Assembly (NCBI GenBank): GCA_964370065.1 | Contig: CAYJGK010000030.1 | Span: 1 to 16,746 of the forward strand | Direction: 5' to 3' | DNA length: 16,746 nt | Source of the DNA: CAMQRS01 sp964370065 | GTDB lineage: Bacteria; Bacillota_I; Bacilli_A; Erysipelotrichales; Erysipelotrichaceae | In this document: in pieces, positions 7,113 through 15,140 of the stretch | Numbering within the stretch: position 1 is the stretch's first letter | Layout of the letters: every line of letters begins with the position of its first letter | The notes under the pieces: generated by a model | What the model saw: the letters and a program-made list of their open reading frames with translations, nothing else | Told to the model about the DNA's origin: nothing | The model's database searches: none | Made by a program: the position numbers and the translations under genes

Positions 7113-7881
7113 TTGTAATACCTTCTTTTATTTGCAATTCAATAGGCATACTTTTTTCACTAATTGTTTTGTCTAACAAATCTTCAATAATCACATGTTC
7201 CCATTTTTGTTGCTGTACTTTACTTATCACTTGTTCCCATTCATCACTTAAATAAACGCAACAAGTATAGGTAGCTGCTGGTATGACTTCAACACACTCA
7301 TCTTTATTGTTTGTTTCTTTGATTCTAACAAAAGCAAAATACCTATGTATTCCCTTTTCATTTTTGATGTATTGTCCAGCATTAATATAACTGGTATATC
7401 CTTTTCGTTCAACTTCTGCATACAATTCATTAATTACCTGCCAATATTGTTCTACATTAATCGATAATGATATTTCTTTCTTATATAAAAATCTATTGGG
7501 AATTTCTTTTTGTTTATCCCCTATATAATTGATGTCTAAATCATCTATGTATTGCTTCATCAATTCCAATTGATTGAGTATTCCTTTTGTTTTTTTCATT
7601 TTTTCTTTAGCTAATACTTCACCCGCTTCAACGATTTGTTTGACACAATATTCCCCTTGTTCATTTATAAAAGAATTTACATTTTTTAATGGAATGCCTA
7701 ACTCCGTACAGACCAAAATCAAATCTAGTATAACTAATTGACTTTTGGAATAATAGCGATACCCATTTTCTTCATTAATATGTGCTGGTTTTAATAATCC
7801 TAGTTTGTCATAATAACGTAACATGCGATGTGAAACTAGTTTTATTTTTGCAACTTCACCAATCGTTAATAATTGTTCCAT
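7105..7881 (-). CDS. MerR family regulator with C-terminal effector-binding domain
   Basis: The start is placed at ATG 7881, because AAGGAG lies 9 nt upstream and the protein then begins MEQLLTIGEVAK, the normal MerR opening. The frame is open from 7911 without a binding site. The product has 258 residues. The HTH and wing occupy about 4-45 (LTIGEVAKIKLVSHRMLRYY, then GLLKP and NGYRYYS). A helical dimerisation region follows at about 75-112. A C-terminal half of about 145 residues resembles the GyrI/BmrR-type ligand-binding fold, with aromatic residues that could contact a drug. Such proteins activate efflux genes by remodelling promoters with overlong spacers. The divergent MATE promoter has exactly that 19-bp spacer. 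The call is secure; the ligand is unknown. Confidence 0.9.
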   Translation of the reverse strand: MEQLLTIGEVAKIKLVSHRMLRYYDKLGLLKPAHINEENGYRYYSKSQLVILDLILVCTELGIPLKNVNSFINEQGEYCVKQIVEAGEVLAKEKMKKTKGILNQLELMKQYIDDLDINYIGDKQKEIPNRFLYKKEISLSINVEQYWQVINELYAEVERKGYTSYINAGQYIKNEKGIHRYFAFVRIKETNNKDECVEVIPAATYTCCVYLSDEWEQVISKVQQQKWEHVIIEDLLDKTISEKSMPIELQIKEGITNG

Positions 7882-7898
7882 TTTATTGCACTCCTTGC

Positions 7899-7929
7899 TT
7901 GACTCTAACATAGTGTCACAGTTTATACT
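7899..7929 (+). promoter_or_regulatory. MerR-type promoter of the MATE gene, 19-bp spacer
   Basis: TTGACT (7899-7904) and TATACT (7924-7929) are near-consensus hexamers separated by 19 bp instead of 17. This is the signature of promoters activated by MerR-family twisting. The spacer contains a short palindrome, GTGTCAC (7913-7919), and the flanking TAAC and GTTT are partly symmetric. The MerR gene diverges from this region. Confidence 0.72.
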
Positions 7930-7932
7930 CTT

Positions 7933-7941
7933 ATTATATCA
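7933..7941 (-). promoter_or_regulatory. Extended -10 of the MerR-DUF1801 unit
   Basis: On the minus strand TGATATAAT forms a perfect extended -10, and no good -35 is evident. Transcription would begin near 7926, inside the MATE promoter, so polymerases at the two promoters would compete and MerR binding would affect both. Confidence 0.5.
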
Positions 7942-7970
7942 ATTTAGTTTAGGTATAGAAAGAGGAATTT

Positions 7971-9302
7971 ATGATTAAAAATTTAACATTCAAAAAAGTA
8001 TTATTATTTACTTTTCCAAGTATTATTGCATTATTGTTTATGTCATTTTATACAATGGTAGATGGTGCCTTTGTTTCCAACTTAATTAGCCAAGACGCTT
8101 TTGCCTCTATTAATATTGTATTACCAGTTATATTGAGTGTCGGCGCAATAGGATTAATGATCGGAACAGGTGGTAATGCTATTTATTCAAAATTATTAGG
8201 AGAAGGCAAACAAAAAGAAGCAAAACAAAAATTTAGTTTATTCACTTTTATAGGGGTAATTGCCTCTATATTGTTTATTATTGTTGTCATCATTTTCAAA
8301 GAACAAATCTTAACAGCTTTAGGTACAAATGAAAACTTATATGCTTATGCAAATGATTATTTGACAATTTATGTAATGTTCACCCCTTTCATCATGTTGC
8401 AAATGATCTTACAAACAGCATTGATTTCATGTAATCGTCCCGGATTATCATTAATTGCTATGTTAGTTGGTGGGGTAACAAACATTATATTAGATTATGT
8501 ATGTATCGCTATTTTTAATATGGGTATTAGTGGTGCTGCTTTAGCAACCGGTTTAGGTAATACCTTTGGTGCTGCAATCGGTATACTGTATTTTACAACA
8601 AACGTAAAATCAAAACCTTTATATTTCACTACTTTTCAATTTGATTATCCAGCTATTCTTAAAATGTGTGGGAATGGTTCCTCTGAAATGGTTACTAGTT
8701 TGTCGAGTTCGTTAATTACATTCTTATTTAATCAAGTGGCGTTACAACTAGCTGGTAATGATGGTTTAGCTGCTGTTACAGTAGTCATGTATGTGCAATT
8801 ATTTGCCACCTCACTATTTATGGGATATGCAACAGGTATTTCACCTTTAATCAGTTTCAATTACGGAGAAAAAAATGCTACCAACCTTAGAAAATTATTT
8901 AAATATAGCCTGTACTTAATTGGTGTGTCTTCTCTAGCAATGCTTATTATTACTTACTTTATCGCTGATCCTTTATCATCGTTTTTCTTAGAGCCAAATT
9001 CATTAGCACATACATATTCTGTTCAAGGTATTCGCTTATTTATGTACGCTTTATTATTCGCTGGATTTAATATATTTACCTCAGCATTATTCACGGCCTA
9101 TTCAAATGGAAAAATCTCTGCCACTATTTCTTTTTTAAGAACTTTCTTATTCCTTGCTATTTCTATATTAACACTACCAAGCATATTGGGATTAACAGGT
9201 CTATGGATAGCAACACCAGTTGCTGAATGTTTAGCTATTTTACTAACTATTTACTTTATACATAAATACAAAACGAAGTATATGTATAACTCATGCAGTT
9301 GA
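7971..9302 (+). CDS. MATE family multidrug efflux transporter
   Basis: This 443-residue protein has about 12 membrane segments in two repeated halves, as in MATE exporters. Typical features are the first-helix stretch SFYTMVDGAFVSNLI (25-39, with D31), the loop containing MIGTGGNAIYSKLLGEGKQK (63-82), and GIWIA-like glycines near the end (about residue 405). AGAGGA (7961-7966) lies 4 nt before the ATG. It probably exports cationic drugs or dyes, or a metabolite, using a sodium or proton gradient, like MepA and its relatives. Its promoter has the 19-bp spacer used by MerR activators, and the MerR gene is divergent, so expression is likely induced by the compound the regulator binds. Family is certain; substrate unknown. 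Confidence 0.9.
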   Translation: MIKNLTFKKVLLFTFPSIIALLFMSFYTMVDGAFVSNLISQDAFASINIVLPVILSVGAIGLMIGTGGNAIYSKLLGEGKQKEAKQKFSLFTFIGVIASILFIIVVIIFKEQILTALGTNENLYAYANDYLTIYVMFTPFIMLQMILQTALISCNRPGLSLIAMLVGGVTNIILDYVCIAIFNMGISGAALATGLGNTFGAAIGILYFTTNVKSKPLYFTTFQFDYPAILKMCGNGSSEMVTSLSSSLITFLFNQVALQLAGNDGLAAVTVVMYVQLFATSLFMGYATGISPLISFNYGEKNATNLRKLFKYSLYLIGVSSLAMLIITYFIADPLSSFFLEPNSLAHTYSVQGIRLFMYALLFAGFNIFTSALFTAYSNGKISATISFLRTFLFLAISILTLPSILGLTGLWIATPVAECLAILLTIYFIHKYKTKYMYNSCS

Positions 9303-9366
9303 TAGATTAATTCATACATAAATATCCATTCCATATAGTTCATAAAACTCGTTTGAATTGCATATA

Positions 9367-9408
9367 AAAAGCAAATGAATGTTCTACTTTGAACATTCAT
9401 TTGCTTTT
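9367..9408. terminator. Bidirectional terminator between convergent units
   Basis: The two 18-nt arms (9367-9384 and 9391-9408) are perfectly complementary around a six-base loop. T-rich tails flank the hairpin when read in either direction. It ends the MATE transcript coming from the left and the ABC-PHP operon coming from the right. Confidence 0.9.
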
Positions 9409-9434
9409 ATTTTTATTTGCGAAATCGATTAGCT

Positions 9435-10418
9435 TTATTTTAATATGATTGGATTAGTCCAAGCTGCCTTACCATCTTTATCAATGCATTCAACCCGTAC
9501 ATATGTTTCCGTACCGTGTAAAGTATATTCAGCATAATTCAACTCATCAGATGGGTTCTGTTTCATTATTGATATTCCATCACCAACGCATCCACCACAA
9601 ATGAAATTAATCTTATTTACATCCTCACAAGAAACGTAAACAACACCATCTCGAATGCCCCACTCAATAATATCTACCCCCGAGGCTGAATAATAATTTC
9701 CACGTATTAAACTATCAATAATATTATCATGAGTTAATGCATCAGCCATTACAACAACATATCCACCTAGTACGTCTGCATATTCACTAACATTATGGCT
9801 GTCATCTGTCGCTATCCCAAACACATTGTTTTGATTACTCAACATAGCATCCCAATGTAGCGGATCATATCCTTGCTCGCACTCATTAACTGTGCCATAA
9901 TTATAAAATTCCAAGGCAAACACGTTTTTCAAATGAATAAATTCTTGTAACTCTACACGTGACCAGATAGGGTGGTTGTAAGCCACAATCATCCCTCTAT
10001 TCACTAAATTATTTACCAAACATTGTGCTTCTTTTGCACCGTCCCATTCCCCTATGTTAGATGGAATTTCTAATAACTCGCCATGTTTATAATTTATCTT
10101 TTTGGCACTTTTCTGCATGGCACTTGTTCCCAAAATCCCTAACACATGATGCGTTTTTTTATATCGTGTTTTTGTAGCATCCGTATATAATGGACTTGAT
10201 GCCTCAACTCCTGGCAAGATAATAAATGTTTCATCATTTAATTCAGATCGTAAATCGGAGTATACATCATGATCAGTTAAACATAAAAAGCTATAACCAT
10301 TTTCTTTAAATAAAGCTTTCACTTTATCTGGAGTCAATTTACCATCCGAATTCGTTGTATGTGTGTGTAAATTTCCCTTATACTGATTTTTGTTATTACT
10401 AAACCCTATATAATTCAT
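9435..10418 (-). CDS. PHP-domain phosphoesterase in a transporter operon
   Basis: This 327-residue soluble protein is of the PHP (polymerase and histidinol phosphatase) type. The metal-binding motifs appear in the canonical order: NLHTHTTNSDG (16-26: H18, H20, D25), LTDHD (47-51), PGVEAS (69-74: E72), H90 or H91, YNHP (147-150: H149) and ATDDSH (203-208). Residues beyond about 245 form a beta-rich tail seen in longer PHP phosphoesterases. Known relatives hydrolyse phosphate monoesters or cyclic or nucleotide phosphodiesters with Mn or Fe. The start codon follows AAGGAGA inside the end of the ATPase gene, with only 9 nt between the genes. As the last gene of an importer operon it may act on what the importer brings in. 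That link is inference; the enzyme class is secure, the substrate unknown. Confidence 0.85.
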   Translation of the reverse strand: MNYIGFSNNKNQYKGNLHTHTTNSDGKLTPDKVKALFKENGYSFLCLTDHDVYSDLRSELNDETFIILPGVEASSPLYTDATKTRYKKTHHVLGILGTSAMQKSAKKINYKHGELLEIPSNIGEWDGAKEAQCLVNNLVNRGMIVAYNHPIWSRVELQEFIHLKNVFALEFYNYGTVNECEQGYDPLHWDAMLSNQNNVFGIATDDSHNVSEYADVLGGYVVVMADALTHDNIIDSLIRGNYYSASGVDIIEWGIRDGVVYVSCEDVNKINFICGGCVGDGISIMKQNPSDELNYAEYTLHGTETYVRVECIDKDGKAAWTNPIILK

Positions 10419-10427
10419 AATTTCTCC

Positions 10428-11438
10428 TTAAAACGCTAAACAGTTTCTTTTATAGATTGTAACAAAAACAGTATCACCCACATCAAACAAAGCTTTCGAA
10501 CGAAATAATGCATCTGCCTTAATTTCCACGTTATCTTTTATTAATGTATACCTAATTACATTCCCTCTATTTGATGAATTTTTAACTAACGCTTCAAATT
10601 GATAAGCTTCTTCATCATAAGTGAACTCATGAAATAATTCGACTGTTTCTGGTCGAATCGCTACTTGCTTCGTATCGACAAGTTTTATCTGCATTAAAGA
10701 TTCAAAACTTGCTGTTGGTAGCACATTATAATTACCAATAAAACTTGCAGCAAACGGTGTACTTGGATTTGTATAAATATCCATTGGTGTCCCTGTTTGT
10801 TCTACGTTTCCTTTATTAAATAAATGAATCACATCTGACATAATCATTCCTTCATCTTGATCATGCGTTACAAAGATTGTAGTGATTTTCATCTCCTGCT
10901 GAATACGTCTAATTTCATTTTGTAGTGATTTCCTTAGTTTGGCATCTATCGCTGAAAGAGGTTCATCCAATAATAATACTTTAGGTTCTGTTACTATTGA
11001 ACGTGCCAGTGCCACACGTTGTTGCATTCCTCCTGATAATTCATGAGGCATTGCTTTTTCACGACCAGTTAATGCCACCATTTCAATTGCTTTAGCAACT
11101 TTCTCTTTGATTTCATTTTCTGGTGTTTTTTTCATACGAAGACCAAATGCTATATTATTGTAAACGCTCATATTCGGAAATAAACTATACTGTTGGAAAA
11201 CCATACCTATTTCTCTATCTTTTGGATCCATTTCAGTAATATCCACTCCATTTAAAATAATTTGTCCACTCGTCACTGTTTCAAGCCCTGCTAGACAACG
11301 AAGTAGCGTTGATTTACCACAACCTGAAGGTCCTAGTAATGTAACTAATTTTCCGTCTTCAATAGTTAAATTGATATTATTTAATACAAGGTTATCCCCG
11401 AATTTCTTCGTTATATTTTTAAATTCTATTGTACTCAT
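10428..11438 (-). CDS. ABC importer ATPase (ferric/spermidine/phosphonate type)
   Basis: This 336-residue ATPase has Walker A GPSGCGKST (36-44), a Q-loop at FQQYSLFP (81-88), signature LSGGMQQR (134-141), Walker B VLLLDEP (154-160), D-loop SAID and switch THD (H192). The C-terminal 100 residues form a TOBE-like regulatory domain, as in PotA, FbpC and PhnT. It powers the importer formed with the two downstream-numbered permeases. The gene overlaps the preceding permease gene by 20 nt, with GGAG shortly before the ATG, so the subunits are translated together. The sequence alone does not separate polyamine, iron and aminoethylphosphonate subtypes. The adjacent phosphoesterase favours a phosphorus-containing solute, by inference. 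Confidence 0.92.
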   Translation of the reverse strand: MSTIEFKNITKKFGDNLVLNNINLTIEDGKLVTLLGPSGCGKSTLLRCLAGLETVTSGQIILNGVDITEMDPKDREIGMVFQQYSLFPNMSVYNNIAFGLRMKKTPENEIKEKVAKAIEMVALTGREKAMPHELSGGMQQRVALARSIVTEPKVLLLDEPLSAIDAKLRKSLQNEIRRIQQEMKITTIFVTHDQDEGMIMSDVIHLFNKGNVEQTGTPMDIYTNPSTPFAASFIGNYNVLPTASFESLMQIKLVDTKQVAIRPETVELFHEFTYDEEAYQFEALVKNSSNRGNVIRYTLIKDNVEIKADALFRSKALFDVGDTVFVTIYKRNCLAF

Positions 11439-12216
11439 CTTTTTTTCTCCTTTTTTGTTTTTTGTAGCTAACCATTGAAATTAATAAAGTAACTATATAA
11501 ATGATTACAATGATAGCACTTGTTACTTGACCCGAACTAGACATTTTACGATATAGGTAAACTTGCGCTGTTTGGTAATAATTACCAGCAATGGTATTGA
11601 CGATTACAAAATCACCAAATACAATGGCTACAGCAATCAAAGAAGATATCATGATTGATGGTGCCACACATGGAACTACGATGGTAAAAAATGCCCTAAA
11701 TTTACTTGAACCTAACATTTGTGCTGCTTCAATAATACGCTTGGCATCCACACCTACTAAACTATTTTTTATTCCCTGATACATATATGGTAATATAACG
11801 ATACAATAAGTGCTTATTAAAAGTATGATTCGATTTGAAAATAGACCAGGTGCTCCAGAATATAGAGATAATACACTAATTGGTAAAATAACACCTTGAA
11901 TAGCATAGGGTATCGTACATAGTATGTTAATATAACGATCTAGTTTTGGAAAATATAGAATGACTACATACATAACAAGTAATAGCATCCCTGCTGTTAA
12001 CATTGGTGGGATAACCGCCATAAGGATAGAACGAATTAACGATTCCCAAAATAATGCATCCCCTACCACTTCTATATAAAATTTTAACGTAAACCCTGTT
12101 GGCAATAAACTTGTCCATTCTGTAAACAGTGAATAGATAAAGGTTACTACTAAAGGCACCAATAAATAAAATGCAACAATTATCATTAATAGATTATTTA
12201 ATTTTAACTTTTTCAA
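11419..12216 (-). CDS. ABC importer permease, second subunit (TTG start)
   Basis: This 265-residue protein has about six membrane segments and the cytoplasmic EAA loop EAAQMLGSSKFRAFFTIVVP (163-182), which docks on the ATPase. The start is TTG (12216-12214), with AGGAGG (12230-12225) 8 nt upstream. No ATG occurs nearby in a sensible place, and the next is at residue 11, inside the first membrane segment. The TTG overlaps the TGA stop of the preceding permease (TTGA), a form of translational coupling. It is PhnV/PotC-like and forms the transmembrane pore with the other permease. Confidence 0.9.
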   Translation of the reverse strand: MKKLKLNNLLMIIVAFYLLVPLVVTFIYSLFTEWTSLLPTGFTLKFYIEVVGDALFWESLIRSILMAVIPPMLTAGMLLLVMYVVILYFPKLDRYINILCTIPYAIQGVILPISVLSLYSGAPGLFSNRIILLISTYCIVILPYMYQGIKNSLVGVDAKRIIEAAQMLGSSKFRAFFTIVVPCVAPSIMISSLIAVAIVFGDFVIVNTIAGNYYQTAQVYLYRKMSSSGQVTSAIIVIIYIVTLLISMVSYKKQKRRKKDEYNRI

Positions 12217-13055
12217 TTTTTGACCCTCCTATGATTAGCGTCAATAACCTTTTCTTTAACAATGATAGAGATAACCATAAGTGCCATTAGAATCACTGCT
12301 AGTGCTGCACCAAACTCAGGACGTTGTAATACATCCCCTACAAACATCTCTGATATTCGAATTGGCAACAAAGATAAATTTCCTGATAATAATGCATATG
12401 CAGTCGCATAGGCTGCTAATGCATTAGCAAATAACACACTAAACGTTCCGAGGATACTTGGCATCAATGAAGGAATTGCAACTTTAAACCAATAGTCAAA
12501 AGATGACCCTCCTAATAAAGACACCGCTTCTTTCCATTGCACCTTCAATGATTTGAATGATGGAATCAATAATAGAGTAGCGAGTGGAATTTGGAAATAA
12601 ATGTATATTATCAATAGTCCAAATACTGTATATAAATCAAAGTTTGCAAGTGCATCTATTCCAAACTCAATTCCAAAGTTAGTGATTACCCCTGCACTTC
12701 CTAATAAAATCATGTAAGAAAAGGCTAGAGGAACCCCTGCAAAATTAGATGTCATATTCAAAATATTCACAAATAGCCCTTTTTTTTGTGAACTACTTGT
12801 ATGAAATGCTTGTGCTGCAATAAACGCTATAAGAATACCAATAAACGAGGATACTACAGATATAATAACACTGTTAATTATCGCTGTTTGATATAGTTTT
12901 TTAGTAAAGGCAGATAGGTAGTGTTCTAAAGTAAACGAGCCTAATCCATCACTAAAACTTCTTACAATGACCATTACAACGGGAAATATTTCAAATAAGA
13001 GTACTACCACCAAAAATGGTAATAATGCTAATAAAATTATTTTATTTTTTTTCAT
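12213..13055 (-). CDS. ABC importer permease, first subunit
   Basis: This 280-residue protein has about six membrane segments and an EAA loop, KEAVSLLGGSSFDYWFKVAI (175-194). The two permeases are related but distinct, as in PotBC and PhnUV-type importers. The ribosome binding site AAAGGA lies about 7 nt before ATG 13055. It follows the solute-binding protein after 52 nt that contain an attenuator-like hairpin, and its stop codon overlaps the start of the second permease by 4 nt. Together with the ATPase and lipoprotein it forms the complete importer. Confidence 0.9.
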   Translation of the reverse strand: MKKNKIILLALLPFLVVVLLFEIFPVVMVIVRSFSDGLGSFTLEHYLSAFTKKLYQTAIINSVIISVVSSFIGILIAFIAAQAFHTSSSQKKGLFVNILNMTSNFAGVPLAFSYMILLGSAGVITNFGIEFGIDALANFDLYTVFGLLIIYIYFQIPLATLLLIPSFKSLKVQWKEAVSLLGGSSFDYWFKVAIPSLMPSILGTFSVLFANALAAYATAYALLSGNLSLLPIRISEMFVGDVLQRPEFGAALAVILMALMVISIIVKEKVIDANHRRVKN

Positions 13056-13068
13056 TGTGTTTTCCTTT

Positions 13069-13098
13069 CAAAAAGAAGACCGAATTTTTCGTTCGGTC
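13069..13098 (-). terminator. Intra-operon hairpin between binding protein and permease
   Basis: On the minus strand GACCGAA and TTCGGTC form a 7-bp stem with a seven-base loop, and the T-rich run TTCTTTTT follows. It begins 9 nt after the lipoprotein stop codon. It probably acts as a partial terminator or mRNA 3' stabiliser, so that more binding protein than permease is made, a common arrangement in ABC importer operons. Confidence 0.65.
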
Positions 13099-13107
13099 AA
13101 TGTTTAA

Positions 13108-14205
13108 CTAGTTTGCGTATGCCATGACTTCTTCTTGCCAAAGGACACCGATTTCAGCCACCGTTTCCTCCCAAGCCGTTTGATCTGCAATAGGTTTGGC
13201 ATTGACATATTGTTCAGCAGGAATTCGTTTTTCGACCAGTTCTGCTGGTAGTTCTACATCACGAATTGGAGTGGCATAACCAATAGCTAAATTAATTTGT
13301 CCTGCATCCGATAAAATATATTCTCTTGCAAGTGCTGCTGCATGAATATTAGGTGCATATTTATTAATAATAGTAGCGTATCCGCTTTGTGCAGCACCAT
13401 CAGTTGGTACAGTGACTTCAAATGATGCATCAGGATTATTGCTTACTATTTGATCACGATAATTTAATGCATTATAGTCCCATAATAACATAACCTCAAT
13501 TTCACCTTTTTCCAGACGCGCTAAACTTGCTTCCCCTAAATCTAATCTACCTTGTTCTGCAATTTGTTTGAAATAGTCTAAACCAGGTTCAATATTCGTT
13601 TCATCACCACCATAAGCCATTGCTGCACTTAATAAGATACATTGCCCTGAAGTACCTTTTGCTACATCCCCTACAGTAACTTTGTAATCACCCTCTAAAA
13701 TATCAGCAAATGAAGTTGGTGTAATATCCACTAAATCTTTATTAGTAATAATTGCCATCGTCCCATAATAAGCAATTATCCAATCTCCATCGTCATCTTT
13801 TGCCCAATCTGGAATTTCATCCCAATAACTTGTTTTATATGGAGCAGTTAATCCTTTTGATTCTGCCAAAGGACCAAAAGATTGCCCCACATCTCCAATG
13901 TCTTTAGTTCCATTTTTACCTTCCGCTTCAAACAATGCTAATTCTTCAGCTGATGTCATATCGACATCATTTTGGACAATGTTGTAAATCTCTTCAATAT
14001 CATCCCATGTTCCTACCCAGTTTGCCCATGAATCTGGCATTGCAATAGAATTAATCGTTCCCTCTTCTTGCGCATTTACAATAATTTCATCTAACGTCAA
14101 TGCATTCAAATCAACACTTTCTACAGATGCATTTGCAGATGAACATCCACTTAATACTGTTAAACTAAATATTCCTACCATCAATAAATTTAATAACTTT
14201 TTCAT
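13108..14205 (-). CDS. Solute-binding lipoprotein of an ABC importer
   Basis: The start is taken at ATG 14205. GAGGAG lies 6 nt upstream, and the product then begins MKKLLNLLMVGIFSLTVLSGC, a lipoprotein signal with lipobox LSGC and Cys21 as the lipid-carrying residue. The frame extends to 14235 but without signal logic. The mature protein, of about 345 residues, is tethered to the outer face of the membrane. It has the two-lobe appearance of the iron/polyamine/phosphonate binding protein cluster. Landmarks include WIIAYYGTMAIITNKD and the hinge-region stretch GTSGQCILLSAAM. It is the first gene of the operon and gives the system its specificity. The ligand cannot be read from sequence. The phosphoesterase at the operon's end points to a phosphorylated compound, but spermidine or iron remain possible. 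Confidence 0.9.
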   Translation of the reverse strand: MKKLLNLLMVGIFSLTVLSGCSSANASVESVDLNALTLDEIIVNAQEEGTINSIAMPDSWANWVGTWDDIEEIYNIVQNDVDMTSAEELALFEAEGKNGTKDIGDVGQSFGPLAESKGLTAPYKTSYWDEIPDWAKDDDGDWIIAYYGTMAIITNKDLVDITPTSFADILEGDYKVTVGDVAKGTSGQCILLSAAMAYGGDETNIEPGLDYFKQIAEQGRLDLGEASLARLEKGEIEVMLLWDYNALNYRDQIVSNNPDASFEVTVPTDGAAQSGYATIINKYAPNIHAAALAREYILSDAGQINLAIGYATPIRDVELPAELVEKRIPAEQYVNAKPIADQTAWEETVAEIGVLWQEEVMAYAN

Positions 14206-14251
14206 TTCTATCTCCTCATTAAAATTTTTCAACAACTTGATGTTATCATTG

Positions 14252-14308
14252 TTTCAATTTACATTTATCAACAGATTGTAAATAAATTGAAAATTTAAAG
14301 TTAACTTT
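14252..14308 (-). promoter_or_regulatory. Candidate promoter and operator repeats of the importer operon
   Basis: On the minus strand TTAACT (14304-14299) and TACAAT (14280-14275) are spaced by 18 bp, giving a 5' leader of about 60 nt. A perfect 12-bp palindrome, AAAGTTAACTTT (14297-14308), covers the -35. A 10-bp inverted repeat (TTTCAATTTA 14252-14261 and TAAATTGAAA 14283-14292) flanks the -10. These are plausible operator sites. No regulator gene lies next to the operon, so the controlling protein is unknown. Confidence 0.4.
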
Positions 14309-14610
14309 TCTATGACCCATTCATGTGTTAATAAAAAATATAATATTATTTGTTAGAAAGCAGTTTATAATTCATGATTTATACTAAATGGGAATAACAT
14401 AAAACTTTAATATCACAATTATTTTATTTATTCAGTTATAAATTTATAATCGAGCAATTGAATCAAATGTTCACTATCCTTTTCCAGCAAAATCTATATC
14501 TCAGACATTTTTAGATAACAATATTACAATAAAAAACTGCTTTACCCCCTTGTAAAACGAAGCTATTTTACCAATGTCAGCAATACTATACTCTCAACAT
14601 GAATGTAGTG
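14309..14610. other. AT-rich gene-free spacer
   Basis: No gene, RNA or repeat array is recognisable. The sequence is very AT-rich, with many stops in every frame. It separates the importer operon promoter from the decayed recombinase region. Confidence 0.5.
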
Positions 14611-14873
14611 TGAACGCTCGATGGATTCTCTGAAATAACCGAGGATGTAAGTCCAGCATCTGATGCAACGTTAGTTAATTAGAGAATACTGGCATATCCT
14701 GCAAAGCGCAAACTGCAAAAAAACAGCTTCTTCAAAAAATATTGCGGAAGTAGTAAAGGCTTCTATTGCAGTTTCAGAATCAGATATTGACGTTACACCA
14801 CTGGACATAGAAAATGAACTTTTAGAGGATGATAATGCAAAATATGACTATGAAAAAAATCTTTGAGCCTTGA
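14611..14873 (+). pseudogene. Coding relics upstream of the recombinase remnant
   Basis: Two protein-like stretches lie in different frames. One reads TLDGFSEITEDVSPASDATL (from 14614) and meets a TAG near 14683. The other is open from 14675 and reads NIAEVVKASIAVSESDID, then PLDIENELLEDDNAKYDYEK, to a TGA at about 14862-14864. Composition is less AT-rich than in the flanks. They may be the body of the recombinase gene whose end follows, or parts of a different lost gene. I do not recognise a domain, and the frame changes and stops mean nothing full-length can be made. Confidence 0.4.
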
Positions 14874-15086
14874 GATATAAAACTCAAATCAAAACTTGAA
14901 AATGTTACCAGCAATGATCGCATCAAGAGAGTCTCTGTACCTCAATGTTTCATCAAGACTCAGTACACTACACTAACTAAGTATAATGAAAATCTAGTAA
15001 ACCGGCTTATACAAAAAATCACCGTCTTTGATGACCACTTTGAGGTGGAATTCAAATCAGGTGTTCGTACCACGATTGTTGGATAA
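14874..15086 (+). pseudogene. C-terminal remnant of a large serine recombinase
   Basis: This 70-codon open stretch begins just after an in-frame TGA (14871-14873) and ends at TAA 15084-15086. Its last part, NENLVNRLIQKITVFDDHFE followed by VEFKSGV, is the typical tail of large serine recombinases of Firmicute mobile elements. In those, a helix ends L-V-x-x-L-I-x-K-I and is followed by a strand I-x-V-x-F-K-S-G. The preceding QCFIKTQYTTLTKYNE fits the coiled segment before it. The catalytic N-terminal and zinc-ribbon domains are absent in this window, so the protein is dead. It marks a past insertion of an integrative element. Family identity of the tail is confident; the element type is not. 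Confidence 0.8.
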
Positions 15087-15102
15087 ATAAAAAAATGACC
15101 AA

Positions 15103-15140
15103 GCCCTGCTATTTTTGGATATTAGTAGGGCCTAATTTTT
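15103..15140 (+). terminator. Terminator after the recombinase remnant
   Basis: GCCCTGCTA (15103-15111) pairs with TAGTAGGGC (15123-15131) with one G-U pair and an 11-base loop, followed by CTAATTTTT. It lies 17 bp after the recombinase stop and is probably its original terminator. Confidence 0.75.

Noticed and set aside
9435..10418. Histidinol phosphatase of the histidine pathway
   Set aside because: No his genes are nearby and the gene is embedded in an importer operon; only the general PHP class is supported.
11591..11779. Plus-strand 62-residue frame
   Set aside because: It is a shadow of the second permease gene without initiation signals.
14309..14610. Riboswitch or structured RNA ahead of the recombinase relics
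   Set aside because: No recognisable conserved core or aligned stems were found, and nearby sequence reads better as decayed coding frames.
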